A DNA stretch of 64,000 nt, from positions 20,127-84,126 of the forward strand of contig CBDHHF010000004.1 of the NCBI GenBank assembly GCA_965263205.1, given 5' to 3'. Every line of letters begins with the position of its first letter. Within the stretch, counting starts at the first letter, position 1. The notes under the pieces are model-generated. The model searched no databases. It was not told the DNA's origin and saw nothing but the letters and a program-made list of their open reading frames with translations. Below are positions 1 to 7,937 of the stretch, piece by piece. The stretch is from JBCCIM01 sp965263205. Its GTDB lineage: Bacteria > Bacteroidota > Rhodothermia > Rhodothermales > JAHQVL01. Position numbers and translations under genes: made by a program.

Positions 1-443
1 CTTCATGGCCCTATATCGATAGAGTTGAGCCTTTTCTAATGTATCCGGATGCACGGTATAGTGCTGCCATGTATCCTGCCGGCCGTGGGTATACACCCGA
101 TCAGTACGGTCCCGTGCGAATTCCCAAAGAGGGGCAAACCATCACGCTCACACGGGAAGACTGGCCTGTATACGATGTAGTCATCAATAAATATGAAGGC
201 CGCGATGCCCGTATGCAGGCAGATGGTACGTTCACAATCGACGGTAGTCCAGCTACTTCTTACACTTTTCAACAGGACTACTATTTTGTTATGGGTGATA
301 ACCGCGATAACTCAGAAGACAGTCGCTTCTGGGGCTTTGTCCCGATGGACCACGTGGTTGGCAAAGCATTGATGGTTTACTATTCGTGGGATAAAAACAG
401 GAGCCTGCCCCGGTTTAACCGGATGTTCAAAATCATTCATTGA
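1..443 (+). CDS. lepB: Signal peptidase I, C-terminal part (cut by window edge)
   Basis: The reading frame is open to the left edge (first full codon at position 3) and ends with TGA at 441-443. It carries the last catalytic-domain block of type I signal peptidase, G-D-N-R-D-N-S-x-D-S-R followed by W-G-F-V-P and V-G-K-A, which is box E of the family. The enzyme cleaves signal peptides from Sec-exported proteins at the outer face of the inner membrane. The catalytic Ser and Lys lie outside the window. A second complete signal peptidase gene starts 20 bases downstream and shares the same C-terminal features (I-P-K-x-G-x-x-I-T-L, T-Y-T-F-x-Q-D-Y), so the two are a tandem duplication and probably co-transcribed. 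Confidence 0.9.
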   Translation, partial: SWPYIDRVEPFLMYPDARYSAAMYPAGRGYTPDQYGPVRIPKEGQTITLTREDWPVYDVVINKYEGRDARMQADGTFTIDGSPATSYTFQQDYYFVMGDNRDNSEDSRFWGFVPMDHVVGKALMVYYSWDKNRSLPRFNRMFKIIH

Positions 444-463
444 CGGATTCAGGGTAGTGTTGC

Positions 464-1552
464 ATGAGTCCATACGATTCCGAGCGCAAATCTGTAGCTC
501 AAATTCCGATTCAGGAAGTTACCCATTCTGCGTGGCAGGAACGCAGAGATATTTTATGGGAATGGTCCCTCGCATTGTTGCTGGCTTTTGTGGCCGCCTT
601 GCTTATCCGCGCACTGCTGTTTGAGGCTTTTCGAATTCCATCCGAGTCGATGGAAGAGACATTGCAGGTAGGCGATTTTGTGCTCGTATCCAAGGTGCAC
701 TATGGCGCGCGGTTGCCTGTTACTGTAGGGCTGCCCTTTACCAACTTGTACCTCGAAAACGTAGGATTGCCTACGCTCAGGATGCCGGCTTTTTCATCGG
801 TCAAGCGCAACGACGTTATTGTTTTCAACGTCCCGACCGAGCCGTATCCGATTGATCGGAAAACGCATTACATTAAACGTGTGATTGGTTTACCGGGAGA
901 AACGCTCTCCATTGTCAATAAAGTACCGTTTGTTGGCGAAGAAGCGTTGCGCATGATGCCGCAGATGAAGCAGATGTGGCAGGCTACCATCGCTCCTGAT
1001 GCATCCTTTCCGATGCAGCGCCTGAAAGACCTTGGTGTCAACCAAATTGTCATGCCGCAGCGCAGGGGAGACCCCATTAGTTTTGAGGCAACCGATGAAG
1101 TGGCTGTCAGGGTAGGGAAATGGGGTGAAATCACAGAGGTACAGCCTATCATCCGCAATTCCAGTTTGCGTACACGCGTTTTTCCCGTTGGCAGTGATTT
1201 TGGGTTCGATAACTACGGACCGCTCTACATTCCAAAGAAAGGCGAAGAGATTACGCTAAACCCGATTAACTGGGGGCGCTATAAACAAGTCATCAAGCAA
1301 CACGAAAGCCGCGACGCCAGGCAACTCGACGACCACACGTATGAAGTCGATGGTGTACCGACTACGACGTATACCTTTGAGCAAGACTATTTCTTTGTCA
1401 TGGGAGATAACCGAGACAGCTCGCTGGATAGCCGTGCCTGGGGCTTTGTACCCAAAGATCACGTGGTAGGCAAGGCGCTGTTTGTCTATTTCTCATGGAA
1501 TCCCGCACGCGATGAAGTGCGGTCCGAGCGTATCTTCCAGAAAATCAAATAA
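464..1552 (+). CDS. lepB: Signal peptidase I (second tandem copy)
   Basis: A complete 362-residue type I signal peptidase. One membrane segment lies at about residues 35-53. The serine block P-S-E-S-M-E-E-T-L puts the catalytic Ser at residue 62, and Y-I-K-R-V-I-G-L-P-G-E puts the general-base Lys at 138. The box E block G-D-N-R-D-S-S-L-D-S-R starts at residue 314. The stretch between Lys138 and box E (about 175 residues) is long compared with E. coli LepB; this extended middle region is common in Bacteroidota enzymes. The window holds at least ten proteins with Sec signal peptides, which such an enzyme would process. The start ATG follows the upstream copy by 20 bases and has only a weak purine stretch before it. 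The product is anchored in the inner membrane with the active site facing the periplasm. Confidence 0.95.
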   Translation: MSPYDSERKSVAQIPIQEVTHSAWQERRDILWEWSLALLLAFVAALLIRALLFEAFRIPSESMEETLQVGDFVLVSKVHYGARLPVTVGLPFTNLYLENVGLPTLRMPAFSSVKRNDVIVFNVPTEPYPIDRKTHYIKRVIGLPGETLSIVNKVPFVGEEALRMMPQMKQMWQATIAPDASFPMQRLKDLGVNQIVMPQRRGDPISFEATDEVAVRVGKWGEITEVQPIIRNSSLRTRVFPVGSDFGFDNYGPLYIPKKGEEITLNPINWGRYKQVIKQHESRDARQLDDHTYEVDGVPTTTYTFEQDYFFVMGDNRDSSLDSRAWGFVPKDHVVGKALFVYFSWNPARDEVRSERIFQKIK

Positions 1553-1585
1553 GTGGGCCAGTCTTACAAGCCAGGTGTTTGTATA

Positions 1586-1625
1586 GAAAAAGCCCGGTAA
1601 AGCCATTTCTGACTCAGACCGGGCT
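1586..1625 (-). terminator. Intrinsic terminator for the L,D-transpeptidase gene
   Basis: Perfect 8-base arms (AGCCCGGT at 1591-1598, ACCGGGCT at 1618-1625) surround a 19-base loop. Read on the minus strand the hairpin is followed by five T, so it should stop transcripts of the minus-strand gene ending at 1665. It lies between two convergent genes. Confidence 0.7.
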
Positions 1626-1664
1626 GCGATTCTTCCTGTCAACTATTTTGCCAGCGCTCGAAGC

Positions 1665-2624
1665 CTACTCGTTTGAGCTGGCGAGCCTTATTTTGTCGAA
1701 GTACTCTTGTAGTGGCGTGCCGGCAGGAATGTCGTAAGGATGCGCCGGGAGTATAATCCGCTCCAGGACAGGGTATCGATTTTCAAACTTGAACGGCTGC
1801 GGATGCGCACCCGGTGGTGGATCTTCTCCAACAACAATCACTGTTGTGCCTGGCTGGGAAACGCGACCATATGATGTCGAGTACCCGCTGCCGCTTCGGG
1901 ACGTGCGCCACGGCTCAGCCCAGTTGTACACCCATTCTGCATCTGCGTCGATCAGGCGGACGCAGCCATGGCTGGTTGGGCCACCTGTAGGCATAGCATA
2001 CTGGTGTGTATGGATACCGCGGGCAAGGTGGAAGTTGAACACCCAGTACATTTCCCATGGCTCGCCGGGGGGACTAAGCGAAGAGACGCGATACTCCGTT
2101 TTCCAGTTGAAATTATACCGTCCATTAGGTGTCTGGGACTCCACTGAGCCCGTATTCACGATCCCCCAACGAGCAAGCTGGCCATACTCGTAAGCGGCAA
2201 AGGCCTGTAGCGACTTTTCAATGACAAAGAGCTTGGGGAAATCCTGACCTCCCGGGTAATAATAGGGAAATGGCGAGTAGGCCCGGAAATCGGTTTGAAA
2301 AACCGTAGGCACAACCAATGTGTCGCCAATCTGCATGTCAGGCAGTAGCTTTCTGTTGAGCAGTTCAACCAGTTTGCTGCGCTTTTTGCCCAGATCAAGG
2401 TCGCCGTCTCCAATTACCTTGAAGAAGGTGTTACGCGCCATCACGTTGTTGCCGCGCGAATTGTACATTTTGAAGTAGTTGTAGAATACTTCAGGTAGCT
2501 CTTCAATGGATTCAACCCGGTAATCAAGCATTTCTTTCAATGCTTCCTGGCTGATATACGACTGCGCAAACAGTGTTTGCGAACTAAAGAAAAACCCCAA
2601 AAACAGGAGTAAAGCCTTTTTCAT
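1665..2624 (-). CDS. L,D-transpeptidase, YkuD family
   Basis: A 319-residue exported protein. Residues 1-20 form a signal peptide ending L-F-A-Q. The YkuD catalytic block H-T-H-Q-Y (205-209) and S-H-G-C-V-R-L (218-224) places the nucleophile at Cys221 with His219 and His205/207 nearby. Enzymes of this family make 3-3 peptidoglycan crosslinks or attach proteins to peptidoglycan in the periplasm. The N-terminal 100 residues have no motif I can name. The call of the fold is firm, but the substrate (crosslinking, protein anchoring or carboxypeptidase-like activity) cannot be told from sequence. It converges on the signal peptidase gene, with a terminator between them. Confidence 0.88.
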   Translation of the reverse strand: MKKALLLFLGFFFSSQTLFAQSYISQEALKEMLDYRVESIEELPEVFYNYFKMYNSRGNNVMARNTFFKVIGDGDLDLGKKRSKLVELLNRKLLPDMQIGDTLVVPTVFQTDFRAYSPFPYYYPGGQDFPKLFVIEKSLQAFAAYEYGQLARWGIVNTGSVESQTPNGRYNFNWKTEYRVSSLSPPGEPWEMYWVFNFHLARGIHTHQYAMPTGGPTSHGCVRLIDADAEWVYNWAEPWRTSRSGSGYSTSYGRVSQPGTTVIVVGEDPPPGAHPQPFKFENRYPVLERIILPAHPYDIPAGTPLQEYFDKIRLASSNE

Positions 2625-2711
2625 GGCTCGTGCAAAGTAAATGATACAATGAGAATGATTACTTGCGTGGGCTAGCGCAAAACATGCATCCTGAAGGATT
2701 TAGGTTTTGCT

Positions 2712-2742
2712 GTTGAAGGTTGCAGGTTTAAAGTTGAACGTT
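2712..2742 (+). repeat. Degenerate heptanucleotide tandem repeat
   Basis: The intergenic sequence reads as seven-base units GTTGAAG, GTTGCAG, GTTTAAA, GTTGAAC and a partial GTT. The same heptad family recurs at 9112, 11326 and 38284. No coding function is seen. Confidence 0.7.
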
Positions 2743-2811
2743 TCTCTGCTTGTTGCAAACATTAAAGCAGGCTAAGTAACCTGGCGTGCAATCCCCAAAT
2801 TTTATCGATGC

Positions 2812-3327
2812 TCAGGTAGAGGGAGAAGGTATGCGGAATACCATAGCATGCCAGGAGGCGTGTGCCGGCAATTCAAATCCGCCTGCTCGCACCTGTGCCA
2901 GTGTGGTTAGGCTGGTGTCAAATACAATCGTATCGCTATTCACTACGTCCGAACGGACCAGTTTGCGAAACGCCGGCCGAGGCACCCCTTGAACATCGCC
3001 GTTTTCATCGCGGTACAGCACGTTCAGCCCCGACAACAGTTCAAAACCATGCTGTTTGCCGGCTTCTTCCAGCGCATGCACCGACGCATCAATGCCGCAG
3101 CCTGAAATATCGGCTTCTGGAATATCAGCTGTAATCACGATGAAGCGCTGCTCAAAAATGGCAAACTGGCCGTTGACCTTGCGTCCGTGGGACTGCCAGG
3201 CGGCCATAAATTTGTTGAGTTGTGCGTCAATGAGTGCAGCAGTAGAAGCGTCAAGTGGCTTGTCTACGGTGTAGACCCAGAGCCGCGCATGTGCCGGCAT
3301 ATCATCAAACACAGAGAAATCTATCAT
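2812..3327 (-). CDS. Conserved hypothetical protein of Bacteroidota
   Basis: The protein begins M-I-D-F-S-V-F-D-D at 3327 and is 171 residues long; a TTG further upstream (3390) extends the frame but the extension looks non-coding. Features include A-R-L-W-V-Y near the N-terminus, a central S-G-C-G-I-D-A-S-V block and a stretch rich in hydrophobic beta-strand patterns. I recognise these as a small soluble family widespread in Bacteroidota that databases often label ABC transporter ATPase, but no Walker A, Walker B or ABC signature is visible, so that label is unsupported. No function can be given. A 111-base gap separates it from the zinc-ribbon gene upstream, so co-transcription is possible but not shown. 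Confidence 0.75.
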   Translation of the reverse strand: MIDFSVFDDMPAHARLWVYTVDKPLDASTAALIDAQLNKFMAAWQSHGRKVNGQFAIFEQRFIVITADIPEADISGCGIDASVHALEEAGKQHGFELLSGLNVLYRDENGDVQGVPRPAFRKLVRSDVVNSDTIVFDTSLTTLAQVRAGGFELPAHASWHAMVFRIPSPST

Positions 3328-3438
3328 CTTTCGCTCGAAAACGAATGAATTTAAAGGTTTAGCACTGGTAAAATAAGAAAGGAAGGGCAAATGGTTCCGG
3401 CAGCACGTTGAAATGCCGGCAATTTAACACCGCACGAA

Positions 3439-4524
3439 TTAGCCCGATTGCTCGAGTACAAAGATCAATATTGCAATGAGCAGGAGGCCGCCAACTATGG
3501 CTGCTGCGATTTTGAGCTTGCTCCATGGGCGCTGTCCCTGAACTTCACCCGTTTGCCCATTTACCATAAACCGGTAGATTTTGTCTTTATACCGGTACGA
3601 GCTGATCCAGATGGGCAGCAAGATGTGTTTGAACGTGATGTCGCTGTAGCTTGTGTCTTTATACAGAATCCGTTGTTCGTCACCACCGATATCCATGCGG
3701 ATGGCCTGCCGGATTGTGAGGTCCATCACGCTTTTCGCCTCGGTAAAGCCTTCTTCGAGCTGGACGGCGTAACTCTCAGCCTGGAATCCACTCAAATACG
3801 CGTCCGTGTAGGGTTTAAGGGTTGAAAGCCGCCACGGCCCCAGTTCACGAACCTCACGGTCTGGCAAGGATCGGGAGGCGATGATCAGCACGTCATCAAA
3901 AGCTTCGTGGACATATCCGCTGGCATGCGACCATCGCGTGTGACGGACTTGCCGGGTTCTGCGCACCCGTTTGCCATCGACGACCGTGGTATACGATTCT
4001 GTGGTGTAGTAGTAATCGCCGCGTTGTCCCTGGTACGAGGTGTCTGTATTGGCGTCATACGTCCAGTAGGGAATGTAGACACCTTTGAGCCGGCCTTCCT
4101 GGCGCGCCAGAGACTTGAGGACGCCTGGGGCAAACCAGAGGCTATTTAGCCATTTCTTGAACGCCTTTTGGCTGTCGAGCTGCGTTACCAGGAAAGGCAT
4201 CACAGCCTGGGGGAGGATCTCACGTTTCGCTTGCTCCGTTTGGACAATGCTTGTGCCACAGAATGGACAGGCATCGGATACGATGTTCGGATTAAATGTA
4301 GATTCCGCACCGCAAGCGTCACATTTCACGACCATAACGTCGTGCATCGTTTCGCCGGCCGTTTTTTTTGCGATCTGTGCCTTGTAGTCTTGTTCTACAA
4401 TGGGGGTAGACTCGACTTCGATTAGATTCTCGAAGCCACAAAAATTACACGCCAGCGAATGGGTGCCGGGTACAAAGTTCAGTTCAGCGCCGCATTGTTC
4501 GCAGGGAAACTGCCGCTCAGCCAT
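3439..4524 (-). CDS. Double zinc-ribbon protein with C-terminal membrane anchor (YdjG-like)
   Basis: A 361-residue protein with two four-cysteine zinc ribbons: Cys8/11 with Cys26/29, and Cys68/71 with Cys86/89. A middle domain rich in Tyr and Trp (about 110-320) follows, then one C-terminal membrane segment (about 337-357). This order resembles B. subtilis YdjG, a TFIIB-type zinc-ribbon protein encoded next to the SPFH protein YdjI and PspA-like YdjF. Here too the SPFH gene lies directly upstream, 25 bases away, so the two are almost certainly one operon. A role in membrane stress or as a membrane-bound scaffold follows from that analogy and is inference. Some databases call such proteins primosomal protein N-prime-like, only because of the ribbons. 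Confidence 0.75.
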   Translation of the reverse strand: MAERQFPCEQCGAELNFVPGTHSLACNFCGFENLIEVESTPIVEQDYKAQIAKKTAGETMHDVMVVKCDACGAESTFNPNIVSDACPFCGTSIVQTEQAKREILPQAVMPFLVTQLDSQKAFKKWLNSLWFAPGVLKSLARQEGRLKGVYIPYWTYDANTDTSYQGQRGDYYYTTESYTTVVDGKRVRRTRQVRHTRWSHASGYVHEAFDDVLIIASRSLPDREVRELGPWRLSTLKPYTDAYLSGFQAESYAVQLEEGFTEAKSVMDLTIRQAIRMDIGGDEQRILYKDTSYSDITFKHILLPIWISSYRYKDKIYRFMVNGQTGEVQGQRPWSKLKIAAAIVGGLLLIAILIFVLEQSG

Positions 4525-4549
4525 GTTTCTGTTTGCTTACAAGGCTGGG

Positions 4550-5653
4550 TTATTGTGGCGGAAGGGGCGGTGGCTGGGTAGAAAGCAACGCTGCCACTTC
4601 GGGCACATCTGCTGCTTTGGCCCAGTTAGCCATGCCGGGTTTCCACACGAGTGTGCCGCTGTTTAGATTGCCGGCTGTGGCCAGTTCTTTTAATTTGTCT
4701 GTATCAAAGGGGCCGGCTTGTTTACCATCTAACGCAACGTGAAAGACTGGTGTGTTGGGCAACGGAGGCGGTGTTTGTGCACTGGCTTTGTCGCCACCGC
4801 CAGCCATGGCCTGGCCCATCTGGTTTGCAATGGCGAAGCCCATGCCCATACCGATACCCCCAGAAGCAGTACCTCCTGGATTTTCCGCTGCTTTTTCCAT
4901 CGCCTCAGCCGCCTGAAACTGCGTATACTTGCTGAGATCACCGATAACACCCATGCTTGTGCGCTTGTCGAGTGCTTTTTCGACCTCGGGTGGAAGCGAT
5001 ATATTTTCAATCAGCATGGACGTCAACGTGAGTCCGTACGCGTCGAATTCCGGTGCAAGCTTCTTGCGCACAAAATTGCCCAGTTCGTCGTAGTTGGCTG
5101 CAAGATCGAGAACGGGAATATTACTCTCACCCAAGAGATCGGTGAACCGGGAGACCACCATGTTGCGCAACTGGCCGGCGAGGTCCTCCATGGTGAAATA
5201 TCCGTTCGTGCCAACGAGTTGCCTGAGAAATTTGGCTGGATCTGTGATGCGCAACGCGTAGGTACCAAAAGAGCGCAGGCGCACAGGGCCAAATTCGGGG
5301 TCGCGCAGCATGACAGGGTTCTTGGTGCCCCATTTTTGATCGGTAAACTGGCGCGTGTTTACAAAATAAACTTCAGCTTTAAATGGGCTTTCGAAGCCAT
5401 GCTTCCAATTTTGGAGCTTAGAAAGGATAGGGATGTTGGGTGTTTCGAGGGTAAAGGTGCCGGGCTGGAAGACGTCAGCGAGTTCACCCATGTTTACAAA
5501 AGCAGCAGCTTGTCCTTCGCGTACAATCAGCTTGGCGCCGTATTTAATTTCATTGTCATGGTGATCAAACCGGTAGACCATGATTTGCTGCGATTCGTCG
5601 ATCCATTCGATGATGTCGACAAATTCGCCGGTAAGTTTTTTCCAGAGCGACAT
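4550..5653 (-). CDS. SPFH-domain protein with C-terminal GYF_2 domain (YdjI-like)
   Basis: A 367-residue protein. Residues 1-250 form an SPFH/band-7 domain of the YdjI (virion core protein-like) group, starting with W-K-K-L-T-G-E-F-V-D-I-I-E-W. A Gly/Ala/Met-rich low-complexity stretch (about 255-295) links to a C-terminal GYF_2 domain (about 300-360) with the G-P-F and L-V-W-K-P-G-M-x-x-W motifs. SPFH proteins oligomerise on membranes; GYF_2 domains are thought to bind proteins. There is no transmembrane segment, so recruitment to the membrane may need the partner encoded 25 bases downstream. The start ATG sits next to a heptad repeat (5656-5683). Confidence 0.85.
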   Translation of the reverse strand: MSLWKKLTGEFVDIIEWIDESQQIMVYRFDHHDNEIKYGAKLIVREGQAAAFVNMGELADVFQPGTFTLETPNIPILSKLQNWKHGFESPFKAEVYFVNTRQFTDQKWGTKNPVMLRDPEFGPVRLRSFGTYALRITDPAKFLRQLVGTNGYFTMEDLAGQLRNMVVSRFTDLLGESNIPVLDLAANYDELGNFVRKKLAPEFDAYGLTLTSMLIENISLPPEVEKALDKRTSMGVIGDLSKYTQFQAAEAMEKAAENPGGTASGGIGMGMGFAIANQMGQAMAGGGDKASAQTPPPLPNTPVFHVALDGKQAGPFDTDKLKELATAGNLNSGTLVWKPGMANWAKAADVPEVAALLSTQPPPLPPQ

Positions 5654-5655
5654 TG

Positions 5656-5683
5656 GTTGAAAGCTTGAAGTTTGGGGTTGATG
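5656..5683 (+). repeat. Degenerate heptanucleotide repeat in SPFH leader
   Basis: The leader reads GTTGAAA, GCTTGAA, GTTTGGG, GTTGATG on the plus strand. It is a weaker member of the same seven-base family as 2712 and 38284, and lies within a few bases of the SPFH start codon, so it would be part of the mRNA leader. Confidence 0.4.
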
Positions 5684-5790
5684 GGCCAGACAGACTCTTA
5701 ACGTAACATAAACCGATGCAGATCCGTGGCCGGCATGCTGTTAGCGTGTAGAAGTGAACAATACTAAATCCTTCGGTACAAATGAAATAG

Positions 5791-6567
5791 CTACCACATT
5801 TTGATCTTTTCGACCCGGGCGTACATTTCAAGATTGGTTGTGATCTCCTCCCATAGACTGCGATATGCTTTAGCAGCGGCACTCCGGTTGTCGAAGGCAA
5901 GCAGTGGGGCTTGTTGCACTGCCATTTGTTCTACTTTGCTGGAGTAGGGGATTTGTGTATGAAGAAATCCGGTGGTGCCATTTTTGCGTAGTCCTGCTAC
6001 CTCGCGATGCAGTTTGCGCCGACGGTCCAGCATGGAAAAGAAAGGAAACACAATGAGGTTTTTCTTGGCTTCTTTCTTCAGTTGTTTTTTGAACAACGCG
6101 TAGCTATTCAACGTGAGTGGTGTCGGTATGACAGGAATCAGGAATACATCAGCCTGCTGCTGCAACGCCCTGGTAAATAGGTTGTAGCCGGCCGGACAAT
6201 CAATAAAAACGTAGTCGTACTTTCCGCTCAGGGATGCGAGGTGATTCTTGACTGCCTTGACAGGCTTGTTGAGATCTCCGAGTTTCAGGTCAAGCTGATG
6301 GAGGGAGAAATCTCCGGGGAGGATGTGTAGATTTTTGTGATTGGTGCGCTGTATTTGGGGCTTTAAGCGTTTGTCGGGATCCGCAAATGGCTTGATACTC
6401 TTGCCGTTACGCGATGCAGGTTTGATCAACATGGATGCAGTACCCTGCAGGTCCATGTCCCATAAAAGGGTTTTGTGGCCTTTTTTCGCGGCAAGGTAGG
6501 CAAGGTTCACGGCTGTTGATGTCTTACCCACCCCGCCCTTGATATTGTAACACGCGATAACCTTCAT
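5791..6567 (-). CDS. ParA/MinD-family ATPase (orphan)
   Basis: A ParA-type P-loop ATPase of about 258 residues. With the ATG at 6567 as start, the deviant Walker A K-G-G-V-G-K-T falls at 10-16; a GTG at 6579 would add four residues. D-M-D-L-Q-G-T (Walker A-prime) and V-F-I-D-C-P-A-G (Walker B) follow. Such proteins position plasmids, chromosomes or protein clusters through ATP-driven cycling on DNA. There is no ParB gene or parS site next to it, so chromosome segregation is not supported; positioning of another cargo is equally possible. It is divergent from sixA, with about 210 bases of promoter region between them. Confidence 0.85.
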   Translation of the reverse strand: MKVIACYNIKGGVGKTSTAVNLAYLAAKKGHKTLLWDMDLQGTASMLIKPASRNGKSIKPFADPDKRLKPQIQRTNHKNLHILPGDFSLHQLDLKLGDLNKPVKAVKNHLASLSGKYDYVFIDCPAGYNLFTRALQQQADVFLIPVIPTPLTLNSYALFKKQLKKEAKKNLIVFPFFSMLDRRRKLHREVAGLRKNGTTGFLHTQIPYSSKVEQMAVQQAPLLAFDNRSAAAKAYRSLWEEITTNLEMYARVEKIKMW

Positions 6568-6789
6568 GGCAACCGTCACAATGATGAATACAGCAGAGAA
6601 CGTCCCGTTTGCTACGGGCTATAAGTTAATAAATTATTATGCACATTTAAAACGGCATTTCCTACAGTAATGCCAGGATGTTCAAATTGGCATTCCTATT
6701 CAATGTCGTATCGGTTGTAAGTAGCCAAAACTAAAGCCCGCGGGCCCTCGTTACTTGCCTGAGCGGTCGAGCATTTTTTAAGCAACGCT

Positions 6790-7281
6790 ATGAAAACAAT
6801 TATCCTGTTTCGTCACGGTAAATCAGATTGGAATGCAGACTACAGCCGGGATCACGAACGACCTCTAGCCCCGCGTGGCATAAAAGCAGCCGGCGCGATG
6901 GGGAAATGGCTTGAAACTACAGGCCAGGTCCCAGAGCATCACGTTTCTTCATCTGCTGTCCGTGCCCGTACAACGCTGCAACTGGCAAAGGAAGCCGGTA
7001 ACTGGGGTGGAGAGACACACATTGTTGATGCGTTGTATGAAGCTTCGGTTGCCGATTACGTCGAGGTGGCGCGGCAAACACCTGAGTCTGCTGACAGTGT
7101 AATTTTGACAGGGCACGAGCCAACATGCTCTGGTACAACACGTGTACTCAGTGGAGGAGCTATTGTAAGATTTCCTACAGCGACAATGGCAAGAATAGAT
7201 GTAGATATTGCTTCCTGGCAGGAATTGGGGAGATACCCGGGTCAATTAATCTGGTTTATGCCCCCCAAGTTCTTGGGATGA
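6790..7281 (+). CDS. sixA: SixA-like histidine phosphatase
   Basis: A 163-residue protein of the histidine phosphatase superfamily, short form. The catalytic R-H-G is at residues 8-10, and the second His is in L-T-G-H-E-P-T at about residue 108. Length and the L-A-P-R-G-I-K-A-A block match the SixA group, which removes phosphate from phosphohistidine (in E. coli from ArcB or the phosphotransferase protein NPr). Which phosphoprotein is the target here is unknown; the only histidine kinase in the window is at 58578-61130, far away. The protein is cytoplasmic, with no signal peptide. Confidence 0.88.
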   Translation: MKTIILFRHGKSDWNADYSRDHERPLAPRGIKAAGAMGKWLETTGQVPEHHVSSSAVRARTTLQLAKEAGNWGGETHIVDALYEASVADYVEVARQTPESADSVILTGHEPTCSGTTRVLSGGAIVRFPTATMARIDVDIASWQELGRYPGQLIWFMPPKFLG

Positions 7282-7437
7282 GCAAGTGCGTAAAACGATG
7301 TGGAGACAAGGGCAATCCCGGGGACGCATCGGAGGTAATTGCGCAATCATCTTTAAAAAAGCAGGCTGCTCGACCGATACAGTTAGAGACGTGTTATGCG
7401 TCTAGATGTCACTTCTCGATCTATTCTCACCTGAGTC

Positions 7438-7686
7438 ATGCTGGAAGCGAAATACCAGAGCGAAGAAGAGTTGCTCAACCTGCACAAAGAAATAGCCGCA
7501 GCTTTTGAGAAAAGCACGCGCGAAAATAACAAAGACTGGTTAAAATATTTCTGGGAGATCATGATGGAGGAATCCAACATGAGCAAGCAACAGATTGTTG
7601 ATTTGATGCTTGACGAGCTCAACCGGGGGAATGAGGAGTCCAGGGAGATGTTGGAATCCATTCTGGCAAATACCGTCGATTCCTGA
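7438..7686 (+). CDS. Small helical hypothetical protein
   Basis: An 82-residue frame rich in Glu, Lys and Leu, with a predicted all-helical, strongly charged character and two Trp-containing motifs (D-W-L-K-Y-F-W). There is no clear Shine-Dalgarno site, and it is separated from sixA by 156 bases. Amino-acid composition looks protein-like rather than random, which is the main support. Function unknown. Confidence 0.45.
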   Translation: MLEAKYQSEEELLNLHKEIAAAFEKSTRENNKDWLKYFWEIMMEESNMSKQQIVDLMLDELNRGNEESREMLESILANTVDS

Positions 7687-7728
7687 GACTTCAGCCCTGG
7701 CAAGCGTTGGGTTTTTTAACCCGCGCGT

Positions 7729-7815
7729 TTAGGCAATTGCAGCTGAGCAGATAACGGTCCAGAAAACAAAGATGGCCCAAAAGCTGCGCTGATAGATTTT
7801 TTTAGTCTTTTCCAT
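7729..7815 (-). CDS. Possible 28-residue membrane peptide
   Basis: An ATG at 7815 opens a 28-codon frame ending in TAA at 7729. The peptide has a basic start (M-E-K-T-K-K) and one hydrophobic segment with Trp and Phe at its edges (about residues 12-27), the typical plan of a tiny single-span membrane protein. It lies 122 bases beyond the AI-2E family permease gene in the same direction. Only composition supports it. Confidence 0.3.
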   Translation of the reverse strand: MEKTKKIYQRSFWAIFVFWTVICSAAIA

Positions 7816-7937
7816 GGCTGTAAGTCCGGGGGTGAACGAAATACAGCTTTTCTACGCTTGGTTTCCTGCGTCAGACTACTACAACGGATTCCTTTGCCGG
7901 CAAAAATGCTACTCCGCAAGGAGTAAAATAGCTACAC

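Noticed and set aside
2812..3327. ABC transporter ATPase
   Set aside because: This database label is common for the family, but the protein has no Walker A, Walker B or signature motif.
4739..5668. 309-codon plus-strand frame opposite the SPFH gene
   Set aside because: The minus strand has clear SPFH and GYF_2 domains; the plus frame is an antisense shadow.
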